In this document: one piece after another, positions 34,885 through 43,539 of the stretch
How the letters are laid out: each line of letters starts with the position of its first letter
Numbering within the stretch: position 1 is the first letter of the stretch
NCBI RefSeq assembly: GCF_001552655.1
Contig: NZ_BCRP01000012.1
Span: 31,857-95,856, forward strand
Reading direction: 5' to 3'
Origin: Alicyclobacillus kakegawensis NBRC 103104
GTDB lineage: Bacteria; Bacillota; Bacilli; Alicyclobacillales; Alicyclobacillaceae
Length of the DNA stretch: 64,000 nucleotides
The notes under the pieces: generated by a model
The model's input: only the letters and a program-made list of their open reading frames with translations
Told to the model about the DNA's origin: nothing
Database searches by the model: none
Translations under genes and position numbers: made by a program

Positions 34885-36042
34885 TTGGCACAGAGGCGAG
34901 TGCTGCGCTTTGGTGTCATCGGAGCCGGGTTGATGGGACGAGAGTTCGCAAGCGCTGCGATGCGCTGGTGCCATTTGGACGGGTTGGATTTTGCACCGTC
35001 GATTGTCGCTGTGTGTGACGTGAATGAGCGAGCGACACGTTGGTTCGAAGACAACGTGCCGACGGTGGAGCGCGTCACACGCGACTACCATGAGTTGCTG
35101 GCCGATCCTTCCGTCGACGCCGTGTACTGTGCCTTGCCGCATCATCTGCACGCGCGTACATATGTGGATGCAATCCGAGCGGGTAAGCACCTGATGGGTG
35201 AGAAGCCGTTTGGCATCGACGAGGTGGCCAATCAGCAGATTCTGGCGATGTGCCATGAGAATCCAGAAGTATTGGTGCGGTGCTCGTCTGAGTTTCCGTT
35301 TTTTCCCGGTGCATATCAAATCGCCAAGTACGTCCAAGAGGGGCGATTTGGACGGTTGATTGAGGTGGAAGCTGGATTCTGGCATTCTAGCGACTTGAAT
35401 CCTGACAAAGAAATAAATTGGAAGAGATTGGTGAAAACCAACGGCGCTTACGGGTGTATGGGGGACCTCGGACTGCATGTGGTACATCTTCCGTTCCGCT
35501 TTGGTTGGAGACCTCGCAACGTCCGGGCGGTGTTGTCGAACATTGTGACGGAGCGGCCGGACGGGCATGGCGGACGGGTGGCGTGCGACACATGGGACAA
35601 CGCCCTCTTACTGTGTGAGGCGGAGGCGGCGAATGGGGATAGGTTTCCTATGACGCTGTCGATGAAGCGGATAGCGCCGGGCCACGCGAATACGTGGTTT
35701 TTGCGCATCATTGGGACACGGTTTTCGGTAGAATACAGCACAAAAAACCCAAAGCAACTGTTGACACTGCGGTATCAACCAGGCGCTGCGCAATCATGGG
35801 AGGTGACGGATGTAGCACACGAGAGCGCGTACCCATCTATCACAGGGCCTATATTTGAATTCGGATTTTCAGATTCTATCTTGCAAATGTGGGCGGCCTT
35901 TTGTGACGAGGTAGTGAACGGGGTTGAGATGAGACAGCCGATGCGTTGTGCGACTCCAGAGGAGACCGCGCAGAGTCACCGCCTGTTCACTGCGGCGCTC
36001 GTGTCACACGCCACAGGGGAGACGGTAAGTCTCCTGGAGTGA
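34885..36042 (+). CDS. Gfo/Idh/MocA family oxidoreductase
   Basis: About 385 residues from a TTG at 34885, which follows agaggtgt and comes 4 bases after the aldolase stop. The nucleotide site is RFGVIGAGLMGREFAS, the active-site motif GEKPFGID, and GCMGDLGLHVVHLP is conserved in the family. It is longer than the three enzymes of the 6-16 kb island and only distantly similar, indicating a separate pathway. Its likely role is oxidation or reduction of a sugar ring or polyol. Confidence 0.87.
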   Translation: MAQRRVLRFGVIGAGLMGREFASAAMRWCHLDGLDFAPSIVAVCDVNERATRWFEDNVPTVERVTRDYHELLADPSVDAVYCALPHHLHARTYVDAIRAGKHLMGEKPFGIDEVANQQILAMCHENPEVLVRCSSEFPFFPGAYQIAKYVQEGRFGRLIEVEAGFWHSSDLNPDKEINWKRLVKTNGAYGCMGDLGLHVVHLPFRFGWRPRNVRAVLSNIVTERPDGHGGRVACDTWDNALLLCEAEAANGDRFPMTLSMKRIAPGHANTWFLRIIGTRFSVEYSTKNPKQLLTLRYQPGAAQSWEVTDVAHESAYPSITGPIFEFGFSDSILQMWAAFCDEVVNGVEMRQPMRCATPEETAQSHRLFTAALVSHATGETVSLLE

Positions 36043-36059
36043 GCGGGGAGGATGGCACG

Positions 36060-37388
36060 ATGAAGGAAGTGCATGCTTCGGGGATCCAGTACCGGGCAGA
36101 CCACTCCGCTGCAGGCGCTGGTAAGCCTGTTGTCATGGTAGCGGGGCATGTCTGTCTGGATGTGATTCCAGACATGTCGGACAGTCGCGTAGGGTTTCGA
36201 GATTTCGCGCCGGGCCGACTGTTCGAGATCGGGCCGACACACTTCGCAGCGGGGGGGGCGGTGGCAAACACGGGTGTTGCTGTACATCACCTCGGCATTC
36301 CAGTCCGCTTGGTTGCGAAAGTTGGTACGGATCCGTTCGCGGTTCAGGTTCGGGAGATGCTGCAGCGGCAAATCGGCCGTGCGCCGTGTGATGGGGGGAA
36401 AGGTGGTGCGGGCGCAAATGGTTCCGAAGAGTCGTCCGAATTGTGTTTGGTTGTGGATGAAGAGGCGCAAACCTCGTACACCGTTGTGCTGAATCCGCGT
36501 CACACCGATCGACTGCTGTTACACTATCCGGGTACCAATGATACGTTTTGCGCGGCCGATGTCGCGCCCGATTTGTACTCGGGTATAGAGTTGTTTCATT
36601 TCGGTTATCCCCCGCTGATGCGGAGGCTGTACGAAGACGGCGGGGAGGAATTATCAGCGTTGTTTCAGTCGGCTCGGAGAGCAGGGGCTGTGACGTCGCT
36701 GGACATGGCCATGCCGGATCCGGATCGCCCTTCAGGGCAGGCAGATTGGGTGGGCTTTTTGCAACAGGTCCTACCGCATGTCGATCTGTTTATGCCCAGT
36801 GTCGAGGAACTCATGTACATGTTGGCACGGCAGCGCTACGACGCTATCCGTAGGCAAGGCGGGGAATTCGTCAGCTACGTGACAGCAGATGACCTAGCCA
36901 CGGTTGCGGACCTGGCCCTGTCGATGGGGGCCAATGTGATTGCAGTCAAATTGGGAGAACAAGGACTATACCTGCGTACCCGCGGCGTGCACCAACCGAA
37001 TGGACGAGCTCCCGGAGATGACGCGCGTCCCGCATGGTGGCAAGCCGCATGGGAAGATCACGGCTGGTCAGGTCGAGAATTGTATGCACCCTGTTTCCGG
37101 GTGAACGTCGCGGGGACAACGGGAGCCGGTGATTGCACTATCGCTGGATTTTTGGCGGCACTCCTCCGTGGTATGTCGCCAGAGCGAGCTATGATCACGG
37201 CGCTAGCGGCGGGCGCATGCAATGTCGAGCAGGCGGACGCGACGAGCGGGATCATTCCTTGGGACCGGCTGCAGAGTCGCATCGCCGCAGGCTGGAAACA
37301 GCATCCTCCAGCGTCAGGATTTCGCGGTTGGAAGCCAGGAGCTGGCGTGCTCAGAGGACCAGGGGATATGTGCGGATCCTATGGGTGA
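36060..37388 (+). CDS. PfkB family carbohydrate kinase
   Basis: About 442 residues from ATG 36060 after ggggagga. The ribokinase fold is shown by GHVCLDVIPD, HFAAGGAVANTGVAVHHLG at the substrate site, ALSMGANVIAVKLGEQGLYLR and the GTTGAGDC catalytic Asp motif. It is larger than most PfkB kinases (about 310-350): insertions occur after residue 105 and near residue 325, and a C-terminal tail of about 40 residues is unlike the family. It probably phosphorylates the island's sugar before aldol cleavage. Confidence 0.85.
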   Translation: MKEVHASGIQYRADHSAAGAGKPVVMVAGHVCLDVIPDMSDSRVGFRDFAPGRLFEIGPTHFAAGGAVANTGVAVHHLGIPVRLVAKVGTDPFAVQVREMLQRQIGRAPCDGGKGGAGANGSEESSELCLVVDEEAQTSYTVVLNPRHTDRLLLHYPGTNDTFCAADVAPDLYSGIELFHFGYPPLMRRLYEDGGEELSALFQSARRAGAVTSLDMAMPDPDRPSGQADWVGFLQQVLPHVDLFMPSVEELMYMLARQRYDAIRRQGGEFVSYVTADDLATVADLALSMGANVIAVKLGEQGLYLRTRGVHQPNGRAPGDDARPAWWQAAWEDHGWSGRELYAPCFRVNVAGTTGAGDCTIAGFLAALLRGMSPERAMITALAAGACNVEQADATSGIIPWDRLQSRIAAGWKQHPPASGFRGWKPGAGVLRGPGDMCGSYG

Positions 37389-38014
37389 CATATGGGTGAC
37401 ATACGTTAAGCATATCTTCGTATGTTACGAATCAAGCTCCTTGATGTGAGTCGGTTCGTGGAGACAAATGGGCTCCACATGGCACGGGATTTCACGCAGT
37501 ATTGTCGTCCAGACGGGCGGCAGGCTGGTTTGTCTTTGCGCGGTCGCCACCAGTGCGATCGCCATTCCCCCACTATCAACACTCGGTACCCTCATCGTCC
37601 GGCGCTGCAACGTGTTTCGATTTGGGCGTTACAAACACCTCTGCGCCGACAATTGCATACGTCCAGTTGTCCCAATAGATCCTGGATGTTCTTGAAATTC
37701 CACGACTGTCCAGGTTGCCCGATTCATATTAGCACACATTCCCAAGCTCCGTATGGTACGGAACCTCGAAGGCGATTGGCGTGAGTTAGCCTGTGGCCTT
37801 TTGAAAACCTCGGTCGATGCGAAACCCTGCCGGGTCTGGGCACTCGCCCGTGACCGATAGCGGGGGCGTGCTAGTTGATTTTATATTGGTGAATTTTTTG
37901 GCTAATTTTAATTTGAAAAATAATTTAGCGTTCAAGAAATGGGCACCATATGTGGGCCTAGACACGGAAACGCACAATCCGTATCATCAATCATGAAACC
38001 GATATCATATTTCG
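37389..38014. other. Intergenic region, no convincing gene
   Basis: Several short open frames exist on both strands but none has a good start site or recognisable motif. One minus-strand stretch near 37580-37690 reads like former coding sequence (IYWDNWTYAIVGAEVF) interrupted by stops. The part from about 37860 is markedly AT-rich. I read this as decayed DNA next to the transposase remnant. Confidence 0.45.
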
Positions 38015-38577
38015 CTATATCTTGCGGAATTGTTTTATCGCACGATAATCCTCTTCATTGTTGATTTCCACAGCGATCATCCTGGCCCAGGAGCGAATAC
38101 GCTCCTCCTCTAGGATCTTGAGAATAAGTGCGTCCATCCAATATGAACGGATAGCGATGGTCCCGGGAACTGCTATTCCAATTGAATTCAGGCGTTGTTT
38201 ACACATCTCTGATATAGCTCCGTCGCAAACTGATCGTTTCTCGTTCGGGCACTCTTAGGATCAGCGTCCCCACACAAGTCGTGAGCGCACGGGGTACCGT
38301 TGCGATAGCTCTGGTTTTCTTTATTCTATTCGTACGGAACTGCCTTGAACTGCTCTTTCACCTGAGTCAGGGTCTGGCTGATGACATGCTCTATCAGCTA
38401 CACTACACTCCCATCCCACAAAAACAGGCTACCAAAAATCTTATCGTCCACGGTTTGGGAGTGGCCATCTTCTTTCTCTTCTGTTGATGTATCCTTGTCT
38501 ATCTCGCATTCTACCAAAGGAAGAGCACATGACTCATTTTATGTCACCTGATATCATCTGTTTTACACAGCATACCG
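38015..38577 (-). pseudogene. Decayed IS256/Mutator-family transposase
   Basis: Minus-strand frames interrupted by stops and shifts carry IS256-family landmarks in the right order: TVDDKIFG near 38450, SYRNGT near 38300, TTCVGTLILRVPERE near 38250, then WMDALILK followed by RIRSWARMIAVEINNEEDYR near 38060-38130. The last matches the region of the first catalytic Asp. At about 38560-38577 the minus strand shows a GTGTAAAA-type end (GTATGCTGTGTAAAACAG), like an IS256 terminal repeat. The middle is shortened and the C-terminal half and right end are missing. It cannot encode an active enzyme. Confidence 0.65.
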
Positions 38578-38722
38578 GACATAACACGATTGTATTTTAG
38601 GTCTCCTCAGCTCTTGCGGATACTGACACGATAAACAAGTTGTTACTTTAGATACTAACAGATACCAACGGAGTCACGCTAGATTCTAGCTTCTGGATCT
38701 TTGTTTTTATTTGTTTATAGTA

Positions 38723-38750
38723 TTGACTTGCGTCTTGTTTTATATATAAT
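38723..38750 (+). promoter_or_regulatory. Sigma-A promoter of rhamnose MFS operon
   Basis: TTGACT (38723-38728) and TATAAT (38745-38750) with a 16-base spacer, giving a start near 38757 and a leader of about 58 bases. Flanking TTTGTTTAT motifs are likely operator halves. Confidence 0.75.
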
Positions 38751-38759
38751 TTGGTCGAT

Positions 38760-38773
38760 AGAAACCGCTTACT
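38760..38773 (+). promoter_or_regulatory. cre-like site at transcription start
   Basis: agaaaccgcttact matches the CcpA cre consensus at 12 of 14 positions and lies immediately after the predicted start, the standard position for catabolite repression. Confidence 0.45.
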
Positions 38774-38814
38774 ATAGTTTGTTTATGCATGATTTAATGT
38801 GGGAAGGGGAGTTT

Positions 38815-40176
38815 ATGGTGGGTAATTCTGTGCAGACTATGCCGTCTTCGGAAGCGGTTACTAGAAAGCAGTGGAAATGGACTGCAGTAGCTTCAATGGC
38901 CAATTACATTGATGCAGGGTCGATTGTCGCTGGTGCATCTGGGTTGAGCATCTGGGCTACACAATTTCATATGAGCAACAGTTTGGTGGGGGTTCTAGGA
39001 GCCTTTAGTTCAAATGCGATTTCGGCTGGAGTAGGGGCGCTTATTGGCGGAAGAATCTGTGATGTTTACGGCCGTAAAAAGATATATACTTGGGATTTAC
39101 TTGTCTATTCGTTTGGTATATTGTGGATTATATTTGCTGTTAAGGTTTGGATGTTAATTGTGGGATACATTGTCGTCGGGTTAGCCGTAGGTGCGGATGT
39201 CCCGGCTTCCTGGACACTGATTGCAGAGTTGGCACCCAGTAAATCTCGAGGAAAAATGAGCGGATTTGCTCAAGTGCTATGGAATCTCGGGCCCGTTATC
39301 ACTTTGCTGCTGGCATTGTTCTTATCGCCTTTAGGTGTGTTGGGAGTCAGATTGCTGTTTGTGCACCTGTTGATTGTCGCCGTTATTACATGGGCCTTAC
39401 GCAGGGGCGTGGTCGAATCCGAACGATGGAAGCGGGCCGTGCAGGTTGAGTCTGGTTCCGTCGGTGGGACTGGGAGCTCCAGACGAGTGCTTGCATCGTC
39501 TGACTTGAAGCAATTGCTTTCGAACCGAGTGCACTTGGGTGGTCTTGTCTTTTGCATTGTTATGTATGGATTATGGAATCTCGTGGCGGGAACCAATGGA
39601 TTCTTCTTGCCGTATATTCTGCATACGGTGGGATCGGAGTCGCAGGCCACAAGTGTCGAACTCCAGTGTTTTAACTTCCTTCTCACCGTTCTAAGCACTT
39701 TACTTGTATTTATGCCACTTAATGATCGAGTGAATCGTCGTTGGCTGTTTGCAATCTCAGCAGTGCTGCAGGTTATTGCTTTCTTGCTGTTTGTTCTATT
39801 CGACTTAAACACTTGGATAGCTTTAATTAACGTTATCCTCTATGGTATTGGCTTCGGGTTTGGGCAGCAGCCTTTCTTTCAGTTATGGTCCGGGGAGTTG
39901 TTTCCTACAAAGTTGCGCAGTACGGCCCAGGGATTCATGTTTGCTGTTGTGCGTATCGGTTTGGGGCTTTGGAGCTTCTTTGTGCCGATCCTGACGGCTA
40001 CCGGATTTCATACTTTAGCGCTTATTCTTACCATGATGCTCGTCGTCAGTTCCTTGGTCGGCCTTATTTTTGCACCTAGGACTGAAGGGAAAACGCTTGA
40101 AGAAATCGAATTGGAGCGTACTGGAAATATTCACCGTACAACAGCCCCTTCCTCGACGTCTTCTCCCAACTTTTAA
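38815..40176 (+). CDS. MFS sugar transporter (sugar porter type)
   Basis: About 453 residues from ATG 38815, placed 5 bases after ggaagggga. There are twelve predicted membrane helices. The signature loop GGRICDVYGRKKIY lies between helices 2 and 3, and a matching MPLNDRVNRRW loop lies in the second half. A central cytoplasmic segment at residues about 225-245 is charged. It begins the rhamnose cluster and is followed by an AraA-like isomerase gene, so L-rhamnose or a related deoxysugar is the likely cargo. The gene is more AT-rich than its downstream neighbours. Confidence 0.88.
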   Translation: MVGNSVQTMPSSEAVTRKQWKWTAVASMANYIDAGSIVAGASGLSIWATQFHMSNSLVGVLGAFSSNAISAGVGALIGGRICDVYGRKKIYTWDLLVYSFGILWIIFAVKVWMLIVGYIVVGLAVGADVPASWTLIAELAPSKSRGKMSGFAQVLWNLGPVITLLLALFLSPLGVLGVRLLFVHLLIVAVITWALRRGVVESERWKRAVQVESGSVGGTGSSRRVLASSDLKQLLSNRVHLGGLVFCIVMYGLWNLVAGTNGFFLPYILHTVGSESQATSVELQCFNFLLTVLSTLLVFMPLNDRVNRRWLFAISAVLQVIAFLLFVLFDLNTWIALINVILYGIGFGFGQQPFFQLWSGELFPTKLRSTAQGFMFAVVRIGLGLWSFFVPILTATGFHTLALILTMMLVVSSLVGLIFAPRTEGKTLEEIELERTGNIHRTTAPSSTSSPNF

Positions 40177-40203
40177 ATGACTACGACAAGGGGGTGTAGA
40201 GTT

Positions 40204-41697
40204 GTGAATCCAATTAAAGTACCACGGCAACCGCGTATTGGATTATATTCCATTGGTCTACATGCTTACTGGAATCAGTTTGAGGGGCTTAGAGAGCGCC
40301 TGGTTGCGTATGGGAAATTCATTGAAAGCAAGCTGGCGGAATACGCCGAGGTCTATAATTTCGGACTGGTGGATACAGAGCAGCGAGGGCGTCGAGCCGG
40401 TGAATGGTTTAATGAGAAAAACGTTGATTTGATTTTCTGTCATGCGGCTACGTATGCGACAAGTTCTGTAGTGCTTCCGGTGCATCAGATCTGTCACAGC
40501 CCGGTTGTCGTGTTGAATCTGCAGCCAACACCGCAGATCAACTACTCCCAGGCGCACACTGGTGAATGGCTCGCTCATTGTGGTGCGTGTCCTGTGCCGG
40601 AAATTTCGAATGCCTTTGAGCGGGCAGGCATTCGCTTCCGGGGTGTGAACGGTTTGCTGGGTATGCGTCATACTCCTTCTGAGTCGTTGTCTCACGAAAG
40701 TACAGCGGATCGCCCAGAGGCTGTGCGTGCTTGGCGAAAAATCGAGGAATGGGTACGAGCGGCCGGCGTGATCGCGAATCTACGTTCCAGTCGCTTTGGC
40801 TTTTTGGGGAATACGTATAGCGGGATGCTGGACCTGTACAGTGATTTCACGATGATACAGGCCCAAGCGGGAATACACATCGAAGTGATTGAGATGTGTG
40901 ATCTAGCGCGTTTAGTACAAGAGGTTACGGCCGACGAAGTGCAGGCGAAGCTGCGCGACGTGCATGAGTTTTTCACTATATCGGGCGATTCGCCTTCAGA
41001 TCCCATTGCAAAGCGACCAACGCCAGAACAATTGAGATGGGCATGCACGGTTGCCGCTGCTCAGGAGAAATTGGTTCGTCAATACGATCTGCATGCTTTG
41101 ACCTACTACTACCACGGTGCTCCAGGCGGGGAATATGAAAAATTGCAAGGTGGATTCATCTTAGGACATTCACTGCTCACTGCCCGGGGCATTCCTTGTG
41201 CTGGCGAAGGGGACATAAAGACAGCTTTGGCAATGAAAATCTGTGACCTCCTCGGTGTCGGGGGGAGTTATTCCGAAATTGTCGTCATTGATTATGAGCA
41301 CGAAACCATCCTTCTAGGACACGATGGTCCATTTCACATTGCTATTGCGGAGGGTAAGCCAATTCTGCGGGGTATGGGGCTCTATCACGGAAAGCAGGGA
41401 ACAGGCATCTCTGTGGAGGCCAAGGTGAAGCATGGACCAGTAACGACTCTTAACGTCACGCAGGTCAGAAGCGGTCACCTCAAACTCATCGTGAGCGAAG
41501 GCGATTCCGTCCCAGGCCCGATAATGAACATCGGCAACACGCAGACTCCCGTGCGCTTTCGGTTGCATCCAGACGATTATATGGAGAAATGGTTCAGAGA
41601 GGCGCCGACGCATCACTGTGCACTTTCAATCGGGCACAATTCTGGTATATTAAAGAAAGTAGGGGAATTATTGGGTTGGGAAACAGTAGTGCTATAG
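40204..41697 (+). CDS. L-fucose/L-arabinose isomerase family protein (AraA-like)
   Basis: About 497 residues from GTG 40204 after aagggggtg. The fold matches L-arabinose isomerase: LGLTARGIPCAGEGDIKTALAMK-type metal glutamate region near residue 330, an SEIVVIDYEHETILLGHDG metal site, and a C-terminal histidine region HHCALSIGHNSGIL. AraA-type enzymes convert aldoses to ketoses with Mn2+. A second, unrelated L-rhamnose isomerase (RhaI) lies at 42328. This protein may act on another deoxy or pentose sugar carried by the same transporter, or be a back-up rhamnose isomerase. Confidence 0.8.
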   Translation: MNPIKVPRQPRIGLYSIGLHAYWNQFEGLRERLVAYGKFIESKLAEYAEVYNFGLVDTEQRGRRAGEWFNEKNVDLIFCHAATYATSSVVLPVHQICHSPVVVLNLQPTPQINYSQAHTGEWLAHCGACPVPEISNAFERAGIRFRGVNGLLGMRHTPSESLSHESTADRPEAVRAWRKIEEWVRAAGVIANLRSSRFGFLGNTYSGMLDLYSDFTMIQAQAGIHIEVIEMCDLARLVQEVTADEVQAKLRDVHEFFTISGDSPSDPIAKRPTPEQLRWACTVAAAQEKLVRQYDLHALTYYYHGAPGGEYEKLQGGFILGHSLLTARGIPCAGEGDIKTALAMKICDLLGVGGSYSEIVVIDYEHETILLGHDGPFHIAIAEGKPILRGMGLYHGKQGTGISVEAKVKHGPVTTLNVTQVRSGHLKLIVSEGDSVPGPIMNIGNTQTPVRFRLHPDDYMEKWFREAPTHHCALSIGHNSGILKKVGELLGWETVVL

Positions 41698-41769
41698 GTA
41701 TGTGATGAGGGGAGGAGAGGGGTTGCTTGTGCCCTGCATCCTGGCTGAATTTGTGTGGAGGTGAACATT

Positions 41770-42105
41770 GTGGAGAGACGAGCGTTTAGGTTAAGGATTC
41801 TGCCAGGTACGGAAACTGATTATGAGGCTCGGCATCAAGCAGTATATGAGGACCTGCTTCGAGCTTTTCAGGAGGTGGGTATCAAAACGTACAGCATATT
41901 CAGGGACGGGACAACGCTCTTTGCATACATGGAGGTCGATGGCTTTGAGTCAGCCATGAGGAAGTTGGATGAACATCCGGCCAATACACGCTGGCAAGAG
42001 TTCATGTCTGATATCCTAATTCGTGATGAGCACGGACAAACGATGCAGCTTCTTCCCGAGGTCTTTCACTTTCAATCGGATGTAGATGTATATGACGAAA
42101 ATTGA
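41770..42105 (+). CDS. rhaM: L-rhamnose mutarotase RhaM
   Basis: About 111 residues from GTG 41770, 5 bases after ggaggtga; GTG 41755 would add five residues. This small dimeric alpha/beta-barrel enzyme interconverts alpha and beta anomers of L-rhamnose. The family pattern is RLRILPGTETDYEARHQ, YSIFRDGTTLFAYMEVD and late MSDIL. Length fits the family (about 104). It lies between the AraA-like gene and rhaI and strongly supports rhamnose as the pathway sugar. Confidence 0.92.
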   Translation: MERRAFRLRILPGTETDYEARHQAVYEDLLRAFQEVGIKTYSIFRDGTTLFAYMEVDGFESAMRKLDEHPANTRWQEFMSDILIRDEHGQTMQLLPEVFHFQSDVDVYDEN

Positions 42106-42125
42106 GTATCGATAGTCTGATGTTC

Positions 42126-42164
42126 TTTGTTTGTATTTACTTATGTTTGTTTATTGGGTAACAT
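42126..42164 (+). promoter_or_regulatory. Promoter and direct-repeat operator of rhaI operon
   Basis: TTTACT (42136-42141) and TAACAT (42159-42164) are spaced by 17 bases. Two direct repeats, TTTGTTTGTAT at 42126 and TTTGTTTATTG at 42146, lie exactly 20 bases apart; the second sits in the spacer. Two helical turns of spacing suits a DeoR-type repressor binding one DNA face. Confidence 0.55.
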
Positions 42165-42327
42165 AGAGTCTGAACACAGGGGATTGCTAATTCGTTAGAC
42201 GTGTATTTGCGAGGGACGGCTAAAGGTCGGTTTCGATATGTCTTTAGTGCTTCTCCCCTGCGAGGTGAAGGAGCACGCATTTCGAAGGTTACTGTTGCGT
42301 GGAAATATACCGTCAGGAGCGAGTCCA

Positions 42328-43539
42328 ATGATAGACAGTGCCTGCAACTTTGCGCATACGGTTGCATCGACCGATCGTCTACAAGAAATCAAATCAAAAC
42401 TCAAATCCCTCATCATCGAAACACCATCCTGGGGATACGCCAACAGCGGTACGAGGTTCAAGGTGTTTCGGCAGCCCGGTGTTCCTCGCAATCCGTATGA
42501 AAAACTCGAAGACGCGGCGCTTGTGCATCGCCTGACGGGTGTGTGTCCCAAGGTGGCCATCCACATTCCGTGGGACCACGTCGACGACTACCGGGACTTG
42601 AAAGCCTACGCGGAACAGCTCGGTCTCCAAATTGGAGCGGTCAACCCCAATCTGTTTCAGGACGACGACTACGCGTTGGGGAGTGTCTGTCACCCGCGAA
42701 AAGAGGTGCGCGAGAAGGCTGTGGCCCACATGCTCGAGTGCGTCGAGATCATGAGGACGGTTAACTCGGACGTGCTCAGCCTGTGGATCGCTGATGGAAC
42801 CAACTATCCAGGACAGGACGACTTTCGCAAGCGGAAGCATTATTTGGTCGAAGCACTGGAGCGTGTCTACGCGGAATTGCCGGAAGGTGCCCGGATGCTT
42901 ATCGAGTACAAGTTTTTCGAACCTGCGTTTTACCATACGGACCTGCCCGATTGGGGCACCGCGTACAGTTGTTGCCTGAAGCTGGGGGATAAAGCCCAGG
43001 TGTTGGTTGATCTGGGCCACCACCCGCAAGGGACGAACATTGCGCACGTTGTGGCTACCCTGTTGGACGAGGGCAAGCTGGGTGGTTTCCACTTCAACAA
43101 CCGAAAATACGCGGATGATGACCTGATGGTTGGCTCCATCGATCCCTATGAACTCTTTCTCATTTGTCTCGAGTTGGTGGGCGCGGAAGACGACCCTGAC
43201 ACTGCGGCCTGTGCGTCACGGGTAGCCTACATGATTGACCAGTCCCACAACATCGAGTCGAAAATTCCGGCCATCCTGCGCTCGGTTGAAAACATCCAGG
43301 TGGCGTTCGCCAAGGCGTTGTTGGTGCCGCGCCAAGAACTTGAGGACGCGCAGGCGGAAGGCGATGTCATTCGCGCCGAACGCATTCTGTACGACGCGTT
43401 CCAGACGGATGTGCGACCGTTGTTGGCCCAAGTGCGCGAAGAGCTCGGCGTGCCGCAGGATCCGCTGGCGGCGTACCTGCACAGTGATGAGGAGAAAAAG
43501 CGATTGCAGCGGGGGACTGGGGGGCAAGGGTGGACGTGA
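42328..43539 (+). CDS. rhaI: L-rhamnose isomerase (RhaI type)
   Basis: About 403 residues from ATG 42328, 8 bases after aggag. A TIM-barrel isomerase of the Pseudomonas/Bacillus RhaI class, converting L-rhamnose to L-rhamnulose with two divalent metals. Conserved stretches are [62 protein letters not shown] with metal glutamate, [16 protein letters not shown] and [15 protein letters not shown]. It overlaps rhaB by one base (TGATG). Confidence 0.95.
   Translation: MIDSACNFAHTVASTDRLQEIKSKLKSLIIETPSWGYANSGTRFKVFRQPGVPRNPYEKLEDAALVHRLTGVCPKVAIHIPWDHVDDYRDLKAYAEQLGLQIGAVNPNLFQDDDYALGSVCHPRKEVREKAVAHMLECVEIMRTVNSDVLSLWIADGTNYPGQDDFRKRKHYLVEALERVYAELPEGARMLIEYKFFEPAFYHTDLPDWGTAYSCCLKLGDKAQVLVDLGHHPQGTNIAHVVATLLDEGKLGGFHFNNRKYADDDLMVGSIDPYELFLICLELVGAEDDPDTAACASRVAYMIDQSHNIESKIPAILRSVENIQVAFAKALLVPRQELEDAQAEGDVIRAERILYDAFQTDVRPLLAQVREELGVPQDPLAAYLHSDEEKKRLQRGTGGQGWT

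Larger units (their letters stand above)
38578..38814 (+). other. Upstream region of the rhamnose transporter gene
   Basis: An AT-rich control region with TTTGTTT-type repeats at 38700-38720 and 38778-38786, a consensus-like promoter at 38723-38750 and a cre-like site at 38760-38773. No gene is seen. The SD of the transporter gene is ggaagggga at 38802-38810. Confidence 0.5.

Noticed and set aside
37422..37784. 120-codon ORF with a CPGC-like motif
   Set aside because: The cysteine pair hinted at a transposase tail, but no other transposase landmark surrounds it and there is no start site.
38281..38487. Plus-strand ORF with a hydrophobic stretch
   Set aside because: The opposite strand explains the DNA better as a decayed IS256 transposase.
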